In this document: positions 42,796-51,485 of the stretch, piece by piece
Numbering within the stretch: position 1 is the stretch's first letter
Layout: every line of letters begins with the position of its first letter
From: Paraktedonobacter carboxidivorans
GTDB taxonomy: Bacteria; Chloroflexota; Ktedonobacteria; Ktedonobacterales; Ktedonobacteraceae
Direction: 5' to 3'
Assembly (NCBI GenBank): GCA_041156125.1
Contig: JBEVTI010000031.1
Location: forward strand, 1-64,000
Length of the DNA: 64,000 nt
Made by a program: the position numbers and the translations under genes
The notes under the pieces: model-generated
Seen by the model: only the letters and a program-made list of their open reading frames with translations
Told to the model about the DNA's origin: nothing
Database searches by the model: none

Positions 42796-45066
42796 TTAAT
42801 CGAAGAGCGAGGGAGTTTCTAGCAATGGACTGAGAGTACGCGGGCGACCATCGCGGTGGAAAAGGTAGGGATTAAGCACGCCATCTTCATCGGTAGGCGT
42901 GAGGCCGGCCTCTTCAATAAAGCGCGAGGGTACGGCGTCGCTGCTGCGGTAGCGCAGGATGCAGGAGAGGAAGAGGGCCTGTTGAGCGCGTGTAAAGGCC
43001 ACATAGGCCAGGCGGCGCTCTTCGGCCAGGCCGGAGAGGTTGAGCGGACCGTCATCCTCAAGCATGGTATATGAGCGACGGTGAGGAAAGATGCCCTCGG
43101 TTAGCCCGATGACAAAGACGATGGGACTTTCCAGGCCCTTGGATTTATGGACGGTGAGCAAGCTGACGCGATCCTGTTTGTTTTTGCTGCTGTCCTCGGC
43201 CTGTTCTTTCAATTGCGTCATGCCGTGCAGAAACTGGCGAATGCTATGATAGCGGCCCGCGATCTGCTCCAGTTCTTCCAGTTCGTCAAAACGGCCCTCC
43301 AGTTTGCCCTCCTCTTGAGGTCGGGGTGCCTCGGCATCGTCATCCTCGTTCTCGTGATGCTTGCTATCGATATGGCGTAGATGCTGGTCATAGGCCAGGG
43401 TGCGCAGTAGACGCACGGCACTGGCAGGCTGATTATGGCAGTCCCCCTGCACGCGTTTAATCAGGTTTACAAAATCTTTAAGGCCTGGCTGATATTCGGA
43501 GGGCAGCAGATAGGACTGTTCATCGCAGAACTGGAAAAACGGACGCCCACCAGCATATGAGGCCAGGGTGCTATAAAGCGAAGGCGTCAAACGGTGCGAG
43601 GTCTTGCCGGTACGCATAAAGTAGTCCCGCGAGGGGATATTGGCTACCGCGCGGAAAGCCGCGTTCTGTTCGCCGCAGACGATGGGTGTAAAGACCTCGT
43701 CCCATTTGCGGGGATTTGGGCCTGTGCGCTCTTGCAGGTATTCCTGGTGGAAGCGCTGGCCATCGACCAGGGCCAGAAAAGCCAGCATATCGCGCGTGGT
43801 GCGGCGCTTGAAGAATGAGGAGCCGCCGAGCGTGCGATAGGGTACAGAGGCGCGTGCCAGGGCCAGTTCAAGTGAGGCCAGGTGATGATTGGTACGCGAA
43901 AGCACAAAGATATCGCGATACGAGAGGCTTGCGCTGCTCTGCTTCCACTGCCGAGCCATTTCCGCGATGCGCCTGGCGACTCCCTCGGCCTCGGCCTCCT
44001 GGTCATCGTAGGCGGTCACGAGCACTGGCGCGCCATCTGGTAGTGTCGGCTTGAGTTGCTTCTCAAAGCCAGGAGTGACATCGTTGCGCGCGATCAGATT
44101 GTTCGCAGCCAGCAGGATCTGTGGTGTTGAGCGGTAGTTCTCCTCGATAGGATAGATTTTCCCTTGTGGATACATAGTGCGAAACGAGAGAATAGAGGCT
44201 TCCGGGCTGGCGCCGCGAAACTGGTAAATCGCCTGGTCAGGATCACCTACGACCACGACATTATGTTCAGGCGCGGCCAGATACTGCACCAGGCGATACT
44301 GCGACGGGTTCGTATCCTGTGTCTCGTCAACCTGCAGATACTGATAACGTCCCTGCCAGTTCTTGCGAAAGGTCGGGCTGTTTTCCAGCAATCCCAGCGG
44401 CACGTAGATCAGGTCAGCGAGGTCGTAGAGTTTTTCTTTGTGCTTGGCCTGCTCATAGCGTACGAAAAATTCCTGGTAGCGCTCGGCCAGATTGTCCTCG
44501 ATTGCCAGGTGTGTACGAAAAAAATCAGCGGACTCCTCCGCTTTAATCTGTTCTTCTTTGGCGCGATCCACAGCCCCCAGGACCGCCAGAATATCGACAT
44601 CCCAGTTCATCCCGCGCGAGCGATTGCTGCTCCAGGGACGAATAATATCCTCGGCCAACCACTGGCGGGGCTCCCCGCTGACCAGGCGCTGATTGAGTTG
44701 CTGAGGTGTCCACTGCAGCTTCTCGCGCAGCATATGGTGTCCCAGACCGTGAAAGGTCACCACGCGCAGCCCCTTCACATCCTTCGCGGCATATCCGCGT
44801 GTCTTCAGGGTCCTGAGCGCGCGCTTCTCCATCTCGTCGGCGGCTGCACGCGTAAAGGTCACACAGAGAATCTTCTCGGGAGCGACCTGCTCCTCAGCAA
44901 TCAGCCGCGCCAGGCGCTGGACCAGAATAGCGGTCTTACCAGTGCCTGCCGCGGCGATAAAAGCGGCGGGTCCATTGGTATGAGCGATGGCCGCCGCTTG
45001 CTGCGGGTTCGCGCGAAATTGAGGCATCTCATTCTTTGCTGGCTGTTTCGGGCGTTGAGTAGGCAT
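42796..45066 (-). CDS. UvrD/PcrA-type superfamily 1A DNA helicase
   Basis: 756 residues. Motif Q/I: NPQQAAAIAH, FIAAAGTGKTAILVQRLARL; Ia VTFTRAAADEM; II QVDETQDTNPSQY; III VVGDPDQAIYQFRGA; IV ENYRSTPQIL; V LLTVHKSKGLESPIVFVIGLTEGIFPH; VI ERRLAYVAFTRAQQALFLS. This is a complete 3'-5' helicase likely used in repair or recombination. An acidic insertion (HHENEDDDAEAPRPQEEGKL) lies in domain 2B. Whether it is housekeeping PcrA or an accessory paralogue cannot be told. Confidence 0.94.
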   Translation of the reverse strand: MPTQRPKQPAKNEMPQFRANPQQAAAIAHTNGPAAFIAAAGTGKTAILVQRLARLIAEEQVAPEKILCVTFTRAAADEMEKRALRTLKTRGYAAKDVKGLRVVTFHGLGHHMLREKLQWTPQQLNQRLVSGEPRQWLAEDIIRPWSSNRSRGMNWDVDILAVLGAVDRAKEEQIKAEESADFFRTHLAIEDNLAERYQEFFVRYEQAKHKEKLYDLADLIYVPLGLLENSPTFRKNWQGRYQYLQVDETQDTNPSQYRLVQYLAAPEHNVVVVGDPDQAIYQFRGASPEASILSFRTMYPQGKIYPIEENYRSTPQILLAANNLIARNDVTPGFEKQLKPTLPDGAPVLVTAYDDQEAEAEGVARRIAEMARQWKQSSASLSYRDIFVLSRTNHHLASLELALARASVPYRTLGGSSFFKRRTTRDMLAFLALVDGQRFHQEYLQERTGPNPRKWDEVFTPIVCGEQNAAFRAVANIPSRDYFMRTGKTSHRLTPSLYSTLASYAGGRPFFQFCDEQSYLLPSEYQPGLKDFVNLIKRVQGDCHNQPASAVRLLRTLAYDQHLRHIDSKHHENEDDDAEAPRPQEEGKLEGRFDELEELEQIAGRYHSIRQFLHGMTQLKEQAEDSSKNKQDRVSLLTVHKSKGLESPIVFVIGLTEGIFPHRRSYTMLEDDGPLNLSGLAEERRLAYVAFTRAQQALFLSCILRYRSSDAVPSRFIEEAGLTPTDEDGVLNPYLFHRDGRPRTLSPLLETPSLFD

Positions 45067-45330
45067 CCTCTAAAATTCTTCCTCATAACTCTTGCTTTTT
45101 TGTTCTAACTAATCTGGTCTTTACTATAGCATGCCATGGCTTGCCCTGGCAACCGGGGTAGGAATTCTCCCGGTCAATGGAAATGAACTCATGCAATTCG
45201 GACAGAAGCTCGAAGAGCAACACCAACGGCGGAATGCGCGCCGCCGAGAACGGAGGCTCTGGCCTAAAACTGCGCCCTGCGAAAAGACATTTTCGCTACT
45301 GTACGCTGGTAACGGCGATTATGTCCCTGA

Positions 45331-45339
45331 TGCTATAAT
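45331..45339 (+). promoter_or_regulatory. Extended -10 promoter of the immunity-like gene
   Basis: TGCTATAAT is an extended -10 (TGnTATAAT), 70 bases upstream of the gene start; no good -35 is seen. 45,067-45,400 has no other convincing feature. Confidence 0.45.
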
Positions 45340-45408
45340 CTACTCTATGCTGATAGATGAGTCAGCTATTTATATGTTGGGCAGATACGAGCAGAAAGGG
45401 TGCTGGCT

Positions 45409-45924
45409 ATGATCCTCCCGAAAGACCGCGACCCTCGTTTCGTGACGATCCGCCGTGGTGGAACCCTCACCGCTGCGGATCATCAGCTCCTCGCTCTTTG
45501 GGCGGCATTGTGCGCGGAGCACGTTCTTGACCTCTTCGAGTCGGCGCGGCCTGAGGACCCGCGCCCGCGTCAGGCAATCGAGCATGCCCGCGCCTGGGCG
45601 CGTGGCGAGGTCAGGATGACCCAGGCTCGCTCGGCAGGTGGCCATGCAATGGCCGCGGCCAGAGACCTGCGCGGGGCAGCCCGGCATGCCGCATATGCTG
45701 CTGGTCAGGCTGCAGTAGTCGCGCACGTCGCCGCGCACGAGCTGGGTGCGGTGGCCTATGCGATTAAGGCTGTACGTGCCGCCGCGCCGCGAGGAGAAGG
45801 CGAGAGCGCGGGACGGCTCGAGTGTCAGTGGCAGCGCGACCAGCTCCCGGCGGCGATTCGCGAGCTTGTACTCGACGACCAGCAGTTGCGGAACGACATC
45901 TGCTGGTCGGTGTTCGACTGCTGA
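45409..45924 (+). CDS. Imm5-like putative immunity protein, orphan
   Basis: 171 residues from ATG 45,409 (after AAAGGG); a GTG 9 bases upstream is possible. The sequence DPRFVTIRRGGTLTAADHQLLALWA, RPRQAIEHARAWARGEV, repeated Ala/His helices (GHAMAAARDLRGAARHAAYA; VVAHVAAHELGAVAYAIKA) and the WQRDQLPAAIRELVLDDQQL, WSVFDC ending are what is annotated elsewhere as putative immunity protein (Imm5-type, from polymorphic toxin systems). No toxin gene is adjacent. GC-rich codon use and Ala content differ from the neighbours, hinting at transfer. It may protect against toxins of others. Confidence 0.8.
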   Translation: MILPKDRDPRFVTIRRGGTLTAADHQLLALWAALCAEHVLDLFESARPEDPRPRQAIEHARAWARGEVRMTQARSAGGHAMAAARDLRGAARHAAYAAGQAAVVAHVAAHELGAVAYAIKAVRAAAPRGEGESAGRLECQWQRDQLPAAIRELVLDDQQLRNDICWSVFDC

Positions 45925-45977
45925 GAGCGCGTCGGGTCACTTGTCTCTGCGCGCTGAAAGCCTTCAACCACTGGCAT

Positions 45978-47171
45978 CTACACCTGCGCCGCGGTGACGA
46001 TATCGTGGCGCGCGGCCCAACTGGCAAGGTCCTGCTTCTGGATTGCCGCGGCCATCAGGTCCGGGAAAAGGTCGGGTGTGCAGGCGAAGGAGGGGATGCC
46101 CAGGCTGGCCAGGACTTGCGCGTTATGCTGATCGTAGATGGGCGCGCCCTTATCGTTGAGCGCGAGCAGGCAGACGACCTGCGCGCCACTGCTGACAAGT
46201 TCGGCTGCCCGGCGTAGCATACGCGAGCGGTCGCCACCTTCATAGAGATCAGTAATCAGGACAAGGATCGTCTGAGTGGGCCGCGTGATGATCTGCTGGC
46301 AATAGCCCAGCGCTCTATCGATGTCAGTGCCGCCGCCCAGGTGTACGCCGAAGAGCAGATCAACCGGATCTTGCAGGTCTTCGGTTAGATCGACTACTGC
46401 GGTATCAAAGACAACCATGCGTGTGCTGACGGCCTTGATGGTGGCCAGGACCGCGCCAAAGATGCCTGAGTAGACCACCGACGAGCCCATGGAGCCGCTC
46501 TGATCGACGCAGAGCACAATGTCGCGTAATGAGGAGCGTTTGTGACCATGTCCGACCAGCTTTTCCGCGATAATTGTGCGCTTCTCCGGTAGGTAATTCT
46601 TGAGATTTGCCCGAATAGTGCGATCCCAGTCAATCTCGTTGGGACGCGGACGATAGTTGCGCACTGCGCGGTTCAGGCTGCCGCGCACTGCCTGGATCAT
46701 TGGATTGGCCAGCTTGCGCTCCAGTTCCTGCACAACCTTGCGCACGACCATACGCGCGGTCTCTTTGGTATTTTCTGGAATGACATGGCTGAGTGACATC
46801 AGGTTAGCAACCAGGTGGACATCGGCCTCGATGGTCTCTAGCAACTCTGGCTGCAAGAGCATCTGCGTCAGGTTGAGCCGCTCCAGGGCATCCTTCTGCA
46901 TGACCTGTACACTCGAAGCCGGGAAGTACGTGCGAATATCGCCAAGCCAGCGCGCGACATTGGGTGAGGAGGCACCAAGGCCAGCCTGGCGCTCGCTATT
47001 GTAGAGCGCCTCCAGGACATTGTCCATGCCCAGATCGTCGCCGCCCAGACCGGCCAGTTCGCTTGCTGCTTGACCACCCGCTGCTTGACCGCCGCCAAAC
47101 ATACTTTCGTTCGCGTCCTTGCCAAGCACAAGGCGCCAGCGGCGCAGGCGCTCTTTTTCGTCAATTGCCAT
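45978..47171 (-). CDS. VWA domain protein of the MoxR cluster
   Basis: 397 residues. N-terminal ~190 residues helical; the C-terminal half is a von Willebrand A domain with a complete MIDAS: DQSGSMGSS (DxSxS), Thr in GGGTDIDRA, and Asp in LITDLYEGGD. It resembles CoxE-type VWA proteins that partner MoxR ATPases in metal insertion or protein remodelling. Its start overlaps the end of the DUF5682 gene by 11 bases, so they are co-translated. It is the last gene of the cluster. Confidence 0.92.
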   Translation of the reverse strand: MAIDEKERLRRWRLVLGKDANESMFGGGQAAGGQAASELAGLGGDDLGMDNVLEALYNSERQAGLGASSPNVARWLGDIRTYFPASSVQVMQKDALERLNLTQMLLQPELLETIEADVHLVANLMSLSHVIPENTKETARMVVRKVVQELERKLANPMIQAVRGSLNRAVRNYRPRPNEIDWDRTIRANLKNYLPEKRTIIAEKLVGHGHKRSSLRDIVLCVDQSGSMGSSVVYSGIFGAVLATIKAVSTRMVVFDTAVVDLTEDLQDPVDLLFGVHLGGGTDIDRALGYCQQIITRPTQTILVLITDLYEGGDRSRMLRRAAELVSSGAQVVCLLALNDKGAPIYDQHNAQVLASLGIPSFACTPDLFPDLMAAAIQKQDLASWAARHDIVTAAQV

Positions 47172-49464
47172 TAAGCTTTACCCCCAGAATCTGTGCTAAT
47201 ACGGGCAACACTTTGGCGGCACGCTGCTGATCAAGCTCTATGTCCGCGCTGGCAAAGCTACCAGCGTCAGGCGCGTGGTGCAGATGGCGCGCTTTTTCAC
47301 CCATCATGCGGCGCTCAGGAGCGCTAAAGTCAGAGAAGGCGCGGCGCAAGAGCGGCAGAAGTTCCACAAAGCTCTCAGGCCGCAGAGTAGACAGCCATTG
47401 GTCGAGCGTTTGCCACAGACCGTCCTGCGCCAGCATTAACTGGCCGCTGCCATGTAATACACCCTCGATCCAGGCCGCGGCCTGCGCGTAGGGTAACGCG
47501 GCTGAGAGAGCCAGGCCCGCGAGACGTTGTAACTCCTCGCCGTCGATCTTGTGTTTGTCAAAGAGAATGCGACAGCAGCGTCCGCTGACCAGAGCATGAA
47601 TATTCTCGCGCCTGGCCAGTTTGCCCAGCACCTGCTGCCACTCGGCGTACAATGCCTGGCGATCAAGCTTCTCCAGGCTAAAATCGGCGCGATCGATGCT
47701 CTCGACCAGCGAGGCCGCGGCCTCGTCGTCCAACGATGAGCAGGCACCTGGCAGGCCGATTACGACTCGCTCAAACAGACCCTCGATAACTGGCAGCAGG
47801 TGTTCGCTACGGGTTTCGCGCACGTCGCCCTCGCGCGCCACTCGCACCAGCGGCGGCAGTGCATCCATCATCTGCCGCACATCCGAGGCTACAGCGGAAC
47901 TGGTCTGCACAGCGCTCAGCAGGTATTCAAGCGCCTCTGGCAATTCAGCCAGAACTGCGCGATTAAGCAACTCGGTCAATTGCGGCAGGTTCTCGGCCTT
48001 GTCCGCCAGGTGGCGCACATAGCCGCTGGCCGCGCGCTCGGTGGTATTGCCCCAGATGTTAGCCTCGATCAGCTTGACCACGAACTCGACCTGCCATTGA
48101 GTCTGCCAGTGTTCATGGAAGGTGCCCATCTGGCGGCTTGTGCCTCGCTGCGGCTGCGCCCATTCAACATTTAGCAGGCGCAATTGATGAAAGAGCTTAC
48201 TGCGCGCTCGCTCAGTCTCTTTGCGCAGATCCAGGTCCAGCTTCTCGATCGTTGTCGTTGGCTTGAGACGCAGTTGGCGCTGCTTATTCTCCAGGTCGCG
48301 GATCAGCGGCACAACAGGCGTAGCGGTGGGAACTTCGCCGAGGTGATCGCCAATCTCCAGGCGTTGACGGATCAGGGCCAGTGGTTCGGCATTGCCATGG
48401 CAGAGCACAGTCTGGATTGCCTCGCGCAGTTCCGCCAGGCCGGGCGTGGGCAGATCGCGCATAGCGGCCAGGGCATCGGCCAGGCGCACGGTCTCGATCA
48501 CGCTGGCCGACGAGGCATCCAGACCCTCGGCACGCATCAGTTGCGCGGCCAGGGTGATCCAGCGCATCATGGCCTGGGTAGGCGCGCTCCAGAGATGCTC
48601 ATACCAGCCGGGCGAGGTCACGCCAGCTCCATAGCCACTGCGATAGGCGAGTCGCGAACTGGTCCAGGGAATCCAGGTGGCCTCGACCTTAATCCGCTTG
48701 AGCTTGCTCAGTAAAGCTGCATCACCTTTATGCTTTGTGAGAGCGTCTACGGTCAGCACTGGCGCATGCCAGGCACCGCAGACGACCGCGATCCGCTGGA
48801 AGCCCTCGCGCTGAGCCGCGCGAATGGTCTGACGCATATGAGCTTCGCGTTGAGCCTCGCGCTCATCCTTGGGGCTGGTTTCAGCGCGCAACGCACTCAT
48901 CGCTTCCAGAATACCCTCGAAAAGATTGTTCAGGTCACGCCGCTGCTCAATCTGGCGTTCCCACCAGAGTTCGTAATCGCTATAGCCAGCCGCGCGCGCC
49001 AGCAGGTCCAGCGGCTCTACTGCGCTGACCTCATCGCCCTCTGCCGTCTTGACCAGCGCGTTTGAGACGCCAGGGTCAGCAGAGAGATCGGCCTGCGGGG
49101 GCTCGCTGTCCAGCGCGGCTACAGGCGTTTTCTCATCCTCAGCCATTTGCGCGAGTTGTAGCGCCTGGGGCAGATCCATAAAACGCGCCGGGATGGCATG
49201 TGTCAGAGCATAGCTCAGCGCCTGCCACTCAGGTGAAAAGGTTGCGAACGGATAATAGACCGAGCGCGCCGGGTGCTCAGGCGAGTAGATCAACAGAGCG
49301 ACGGGCGGCTTCATCTCGGCTGAGGTGAGCAGCGGAAGTACCTCTTGCGCGTCGGGCGGGCCTTCGACCAGTAGAATGTCTGGCTCCCACTGCTCCAGGG
49401 CGGCGCGTAAACTACGCGCACACCCCGGCCCGTGATGGCGTATACCAAAGACGGCAATGCTCAA
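47161..49464 (-). CDS. DUF5682 family protein
   Basis: 767 residues. N-terminal signature VFGIRHHGPGCARSLRAALE and PDILLVEGPPDAQEVLPLL, with a later ERIAVVCGAWHAPVL-like stretch (FQRIAVVCGAWHAPVL). The HHGPG / EGPPD / GAWHAP trio resembles the conserved His/Glu layout of TraB/ChaN/EreA-type proteins, so a metal-dependent hydrolase is possible; this is inference. The C-terminal ~400 residues are helical. TTG start after GGAGG at good spacing. Part of the SWIM-DUF5691-MoxR-DUF5682-VWA cluster. Confidence 0.87.
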   Translation of the reverse strand: MSIAVFGIRHHGPGCARSLRAALEQWEPDILLVEGPPDAQEVLPLLTSAEMKPPVALLIYSPEHPARSVYYPFATFSPEWQALSYALTHAIPARFMDLPQALQLAQMAEDEKTPVAALDSEPPQADLSADPGVSNALVKTAEGDEVSAVEPLDLLARAAGYSDYELWWERQIEQRRDLNNLFEGILEAMSALRAETSPKDEREAQREAHMRQTIRAAQREGFQRIAVVCGAWHAPVLTVDALTKHKGDAALLSKLKRIKVEATWIPWTSSRLAYRSGYGAGVTSPGWYEHLWSAPTQAMMRWITLAAQLMRAEGLDASSASVIETVRLADALAAMRDLPTPGLAELREAIQTVLCHGNAEPLALIRQRLEIGDHLGEVPTATPVVPLIRDLENKQRQLRLKPTTTIEKLDLDLRKETERARSKLFHQLRLLNVEWAQPQRGTSRQMGTFHEHWQTQWQVEFVVKLIEANIWGNTTERAASGYVRHLADKAENLPQLTELLNRAVLAELPEALEYLLSAVQTSSAVASDVRQMMDALPPLVRVAREGDVRETRSEHLLPVIEGLFERVVIGLPGACSSLDDEAAASLVESIDRADFSLEKLDRQALYAEWQQVLGKLARRENIHALVSGRCCRILFDKHKIDGEELQRLAGLALSAALPYAQAAAWIEGVLHGSGQLMLAQDGLWQTLDQWLSTLRPESFVELLPLLRRAFSDFSAPERRMMGEKARHLHHAPDAGSFASADIELDQQRAAKVLPVLAQILGVKLNGN

Positions 49465-49515
49465 TTTTATAGTACCTCCAGGGAGGAATTAATATCTGTA
49501 TACAGAAGAAAGCAG

Positions 49516-50175
49516 TTATTCCTCGTCATCTTCTTCCTCATCCTCCTCAAATTCTAAATCCTGATAGATCTCTCCCATCGCGATTTGCATATTGAGAGTA
49601 GCCAGCTCTACTGCTTTGCCTGCGCTATAATGGCGATAGAGCCATGCCCTGGGGTTCTCCGGGTCCTCTGTGTTGCGCTGCCACACTTTAAGATACGGCA
49701 AGTACTGATTGATCAGCACAATCTCCTGGATACTAGAGCAATGCTGATAGGCTTTAAACTTGATGCCCCGGTCCCTGGCCTCGGTACTTGGAGATAACAC
49801 TTCTACCACCAGGCGAGGCGTTTCGACCAGAGTATTACCTCGCCGCTGATCGGCTGCTTCACACGACACTGTCGCATCTGGATAGACAAAGAGCGGCTTG
49901 CCACTCTTCTTTTTTCCCAGCAACACCTGCACATCAACTCCAAAAACCCGCCACGGCCCTGTACGCAATTGGCGATTAAGCGCGGTTCTTACGTTATAGG
50001 CAATAAGATCATGTTCAATACTGTCTCCACTCATCATATACGCAACGCCGTTAATGTACTCGTATTTACGCTCAGGCGAAAGTTGCTCCAATGTGTGATA
50101 CTCTGCCTCCTCCATCGCCTTGCCTACCCAGTCCGTTTGTTCGATATATGCGTCTCCTCGCGAAAACATTGCCAT
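49516..50175 (-). CDS. Uma2 family nuclease-like protein (DUF820)
   Basis: About 219 residues from ATG 50,175 (after GGAGG); three more codons are open. Start YHTLEQLSPERKYEYINGVAYMMSG, then VYPDATVSC, PRLVVEVLSPSTEARDRGIKFKAYQ: the PD...ExL...K of a PD-(D/E)xK nuclease fold is intact. The C-terminus is very acidic (EFEEDEEEDDEE). Uma2 proteins are greatly expanded in Cyanobacteria and Ktedonobacteria and mostly uncharacterised. It sits inside the MoxR cluster but with gaps of 51 and about 190 bases on its sides, so it may be a later insertion. Confidence 0.88.
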   Translation of the reverse strand: MAMFSRGDAYIEQTDWVGKAMEEAEYHTLEQLSPERKYEYINGVAYMMSGDSIEHDLIAYNVRTALNRQLRTGPWRVFGVDVQVLLGKKKSGKPLFVYPDATVSCEAADQRRGNTLVETPRLVVEVLSPSTEARDRGIKFKAYQHCSSIQEIVLINQYLPYLKVWQRNTEDPENPRAWLYRHYSAGKAVELATLNMQIAMGEIYQDLEFEEDEEEDDEE

Positions 50176-50365
50176 GAACAGCACCTCCTCCAGGCTCGCA
50201 AAAACAGCTCATCGATCTTCGCCAGTGTATCATATTTTCTCTGCTCAGGAAAACCCCTGCTGTTTAGCGTGACAGGGCTTCGCTACAGGCTTTTGCCTCA
50301 TCCTTCTGACAGGAAAAGGTTTTGCAAAGGCATCTTGCATATTGTTCACTGGGACAGCTTCAATT

Positions 50366-51484
50366 TTACAAAAAATCCTGGCACGCGCGATATAAATCTT
50401 TCCAGTTATCACGATCCTTAACAACTGTTTGCAGGTATTCCAGCCAGACCACGCGATCCTGGACAGGATCTTTAACAATCGCTCCCGTCAGGCTCGCGGC
50501 GAGATCGCCAGCCTTTAATTGACCATCGCCATAGTAACCGGCCATGGCCAGACCAGCGCCAAGCACCGAGATTGCTTCGGCGGTTGAAAGCGTGCCGCTG
50601 GGCGACTTGATCTTCGTCTTGCCATCGTTTGTCACGCCGTTGCGCAGTTCGCGGAAGACCGTCACTACGCGCCGAATCTCCTCCAGGGCGGGTTTCTCGG
50701 CGGGCAATTCCAGGGCCTGACCCAGGCTGTTGACGCGCCGTTCAACAATCGCAATCTCTTCCTCCATGGTGTTTGGTACTGGCAGAATGACCGTGTTAAA
50801 GCGGCGCATCAGCGCGCTGGAGAGTTCGTTGACGCCCTTGTCGCGGTTATTCGCGGTCGCAATCACATTGAAGCCTTTGCGCGCCTGCACTTCGGTATTC
50901 AACTCAGGTACAGGCAAGGTCTTTTCGGAGAGAATAGTGATCAACGTATCCTGGACTTCCGAAGGCATGCGCGTCAATTCCTCGATACGCGCGATCTTTC
51001 CGTTTTGCATAGCATTCATCATTGGACTGACAACCAGTGCCGCAGTAGTCGGACCCTCGACCAGCAGGCGAGCATAGTTCCAACCGTAGCGAATCGCGCC
51101 TTCATCCGTGCCAGCCGTGCCCTGGATGAGCAGTGTAGAGTCGCCTGTGATCGCGGCAGCGAGATGCTCGGAAAGCCACGATTTCGCGGTCCCAGGCACG
51201 CCATAGAGCAGCAGAGCGCGATCAGTGGCCAGGGTAGCTACGGCGATTTCGATGAGGCGTGTATTGCCAATATATTTGGGCGTAATTTCGTAGCCGTTGG
51301 GGAGTTTACCGCCAAGAATATAGAGACTCACAGCCCATGGTGAAAGCACCCAGTTGGGGGGACGCTGGCGCTCGTCGCTTTGCTTAATCTCGTCAAGTTC
51401 CTCGGCATATTGTTGCTCGGCATGCTCGCGCAGGACGGCGTTAAGTTCAGCAGCATGAGTCACATTGTGGTTATCAGTTGGCAT
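50366..51484 (-). CDS. MoxR-type AAA+ ATPase
   Basis: About 372 residues from ATG 51,484, preceded by AGGAG; the open frame extends upstream into the previous gene, which is not used. Walker A LLYGVPGTAKSWLSE, Walker B region IARIEELTRMPSEVQDTLITILSE, sensor 1 FNVIATANNRDKGVNEL, Arg finger region SSALMRRFNTVILP. MoxR ATPases act as chaperones together with VWA partners. Its ATG directly follows the stop of the DUF5691 gene. It is the motor of the cluster. Confidence 0.92.
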   Translation of the reverse strand: MPTDNHNVTHAAELNAVLREHAEQQYAEELDEIKQSDERQRPPNWVLSPWAVSLYILGGKLPNGYEITPKYIGNTRLIEIAVATLATDRALLLYGVPGTAKSWLSEHLAAAITGDSTLLIQGTAGTDEGAIRYGWNYARLLVEGPTTAALVVSPMMNAMQNGKIARIEELTRMPSEVQDTLITILSEKTLPVPELNTEVQARKGFNVIATANNRDKGVNELSSALMRRFNTVILPVPNTMEEEIAIVERRVNSLGQALELPAEKPALEEIRRVVTVFRELRNGVTNDGKTKIKSPSGTLSTAEAISVLGAGLAMAGYYGDGQLKAGDLAASLTGAIVKDPVQDRVVWLEYLQTVVKDRDNWKDLYRACQDFL

Positions 51485-51485
51485 T

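Noticed and set aside
44164..45108. 314-residue plus-strand frame opposite the helicase
   Set aside because: The helicase motifs on the minus strand are complete; the opposite frame has no recognisable motif.
45131..45412. 93-codon frame upstream of the immunity-like gene
   Set aside because: No ribosome site, no family resemblance, and it contains the probable promoter of the next gene.
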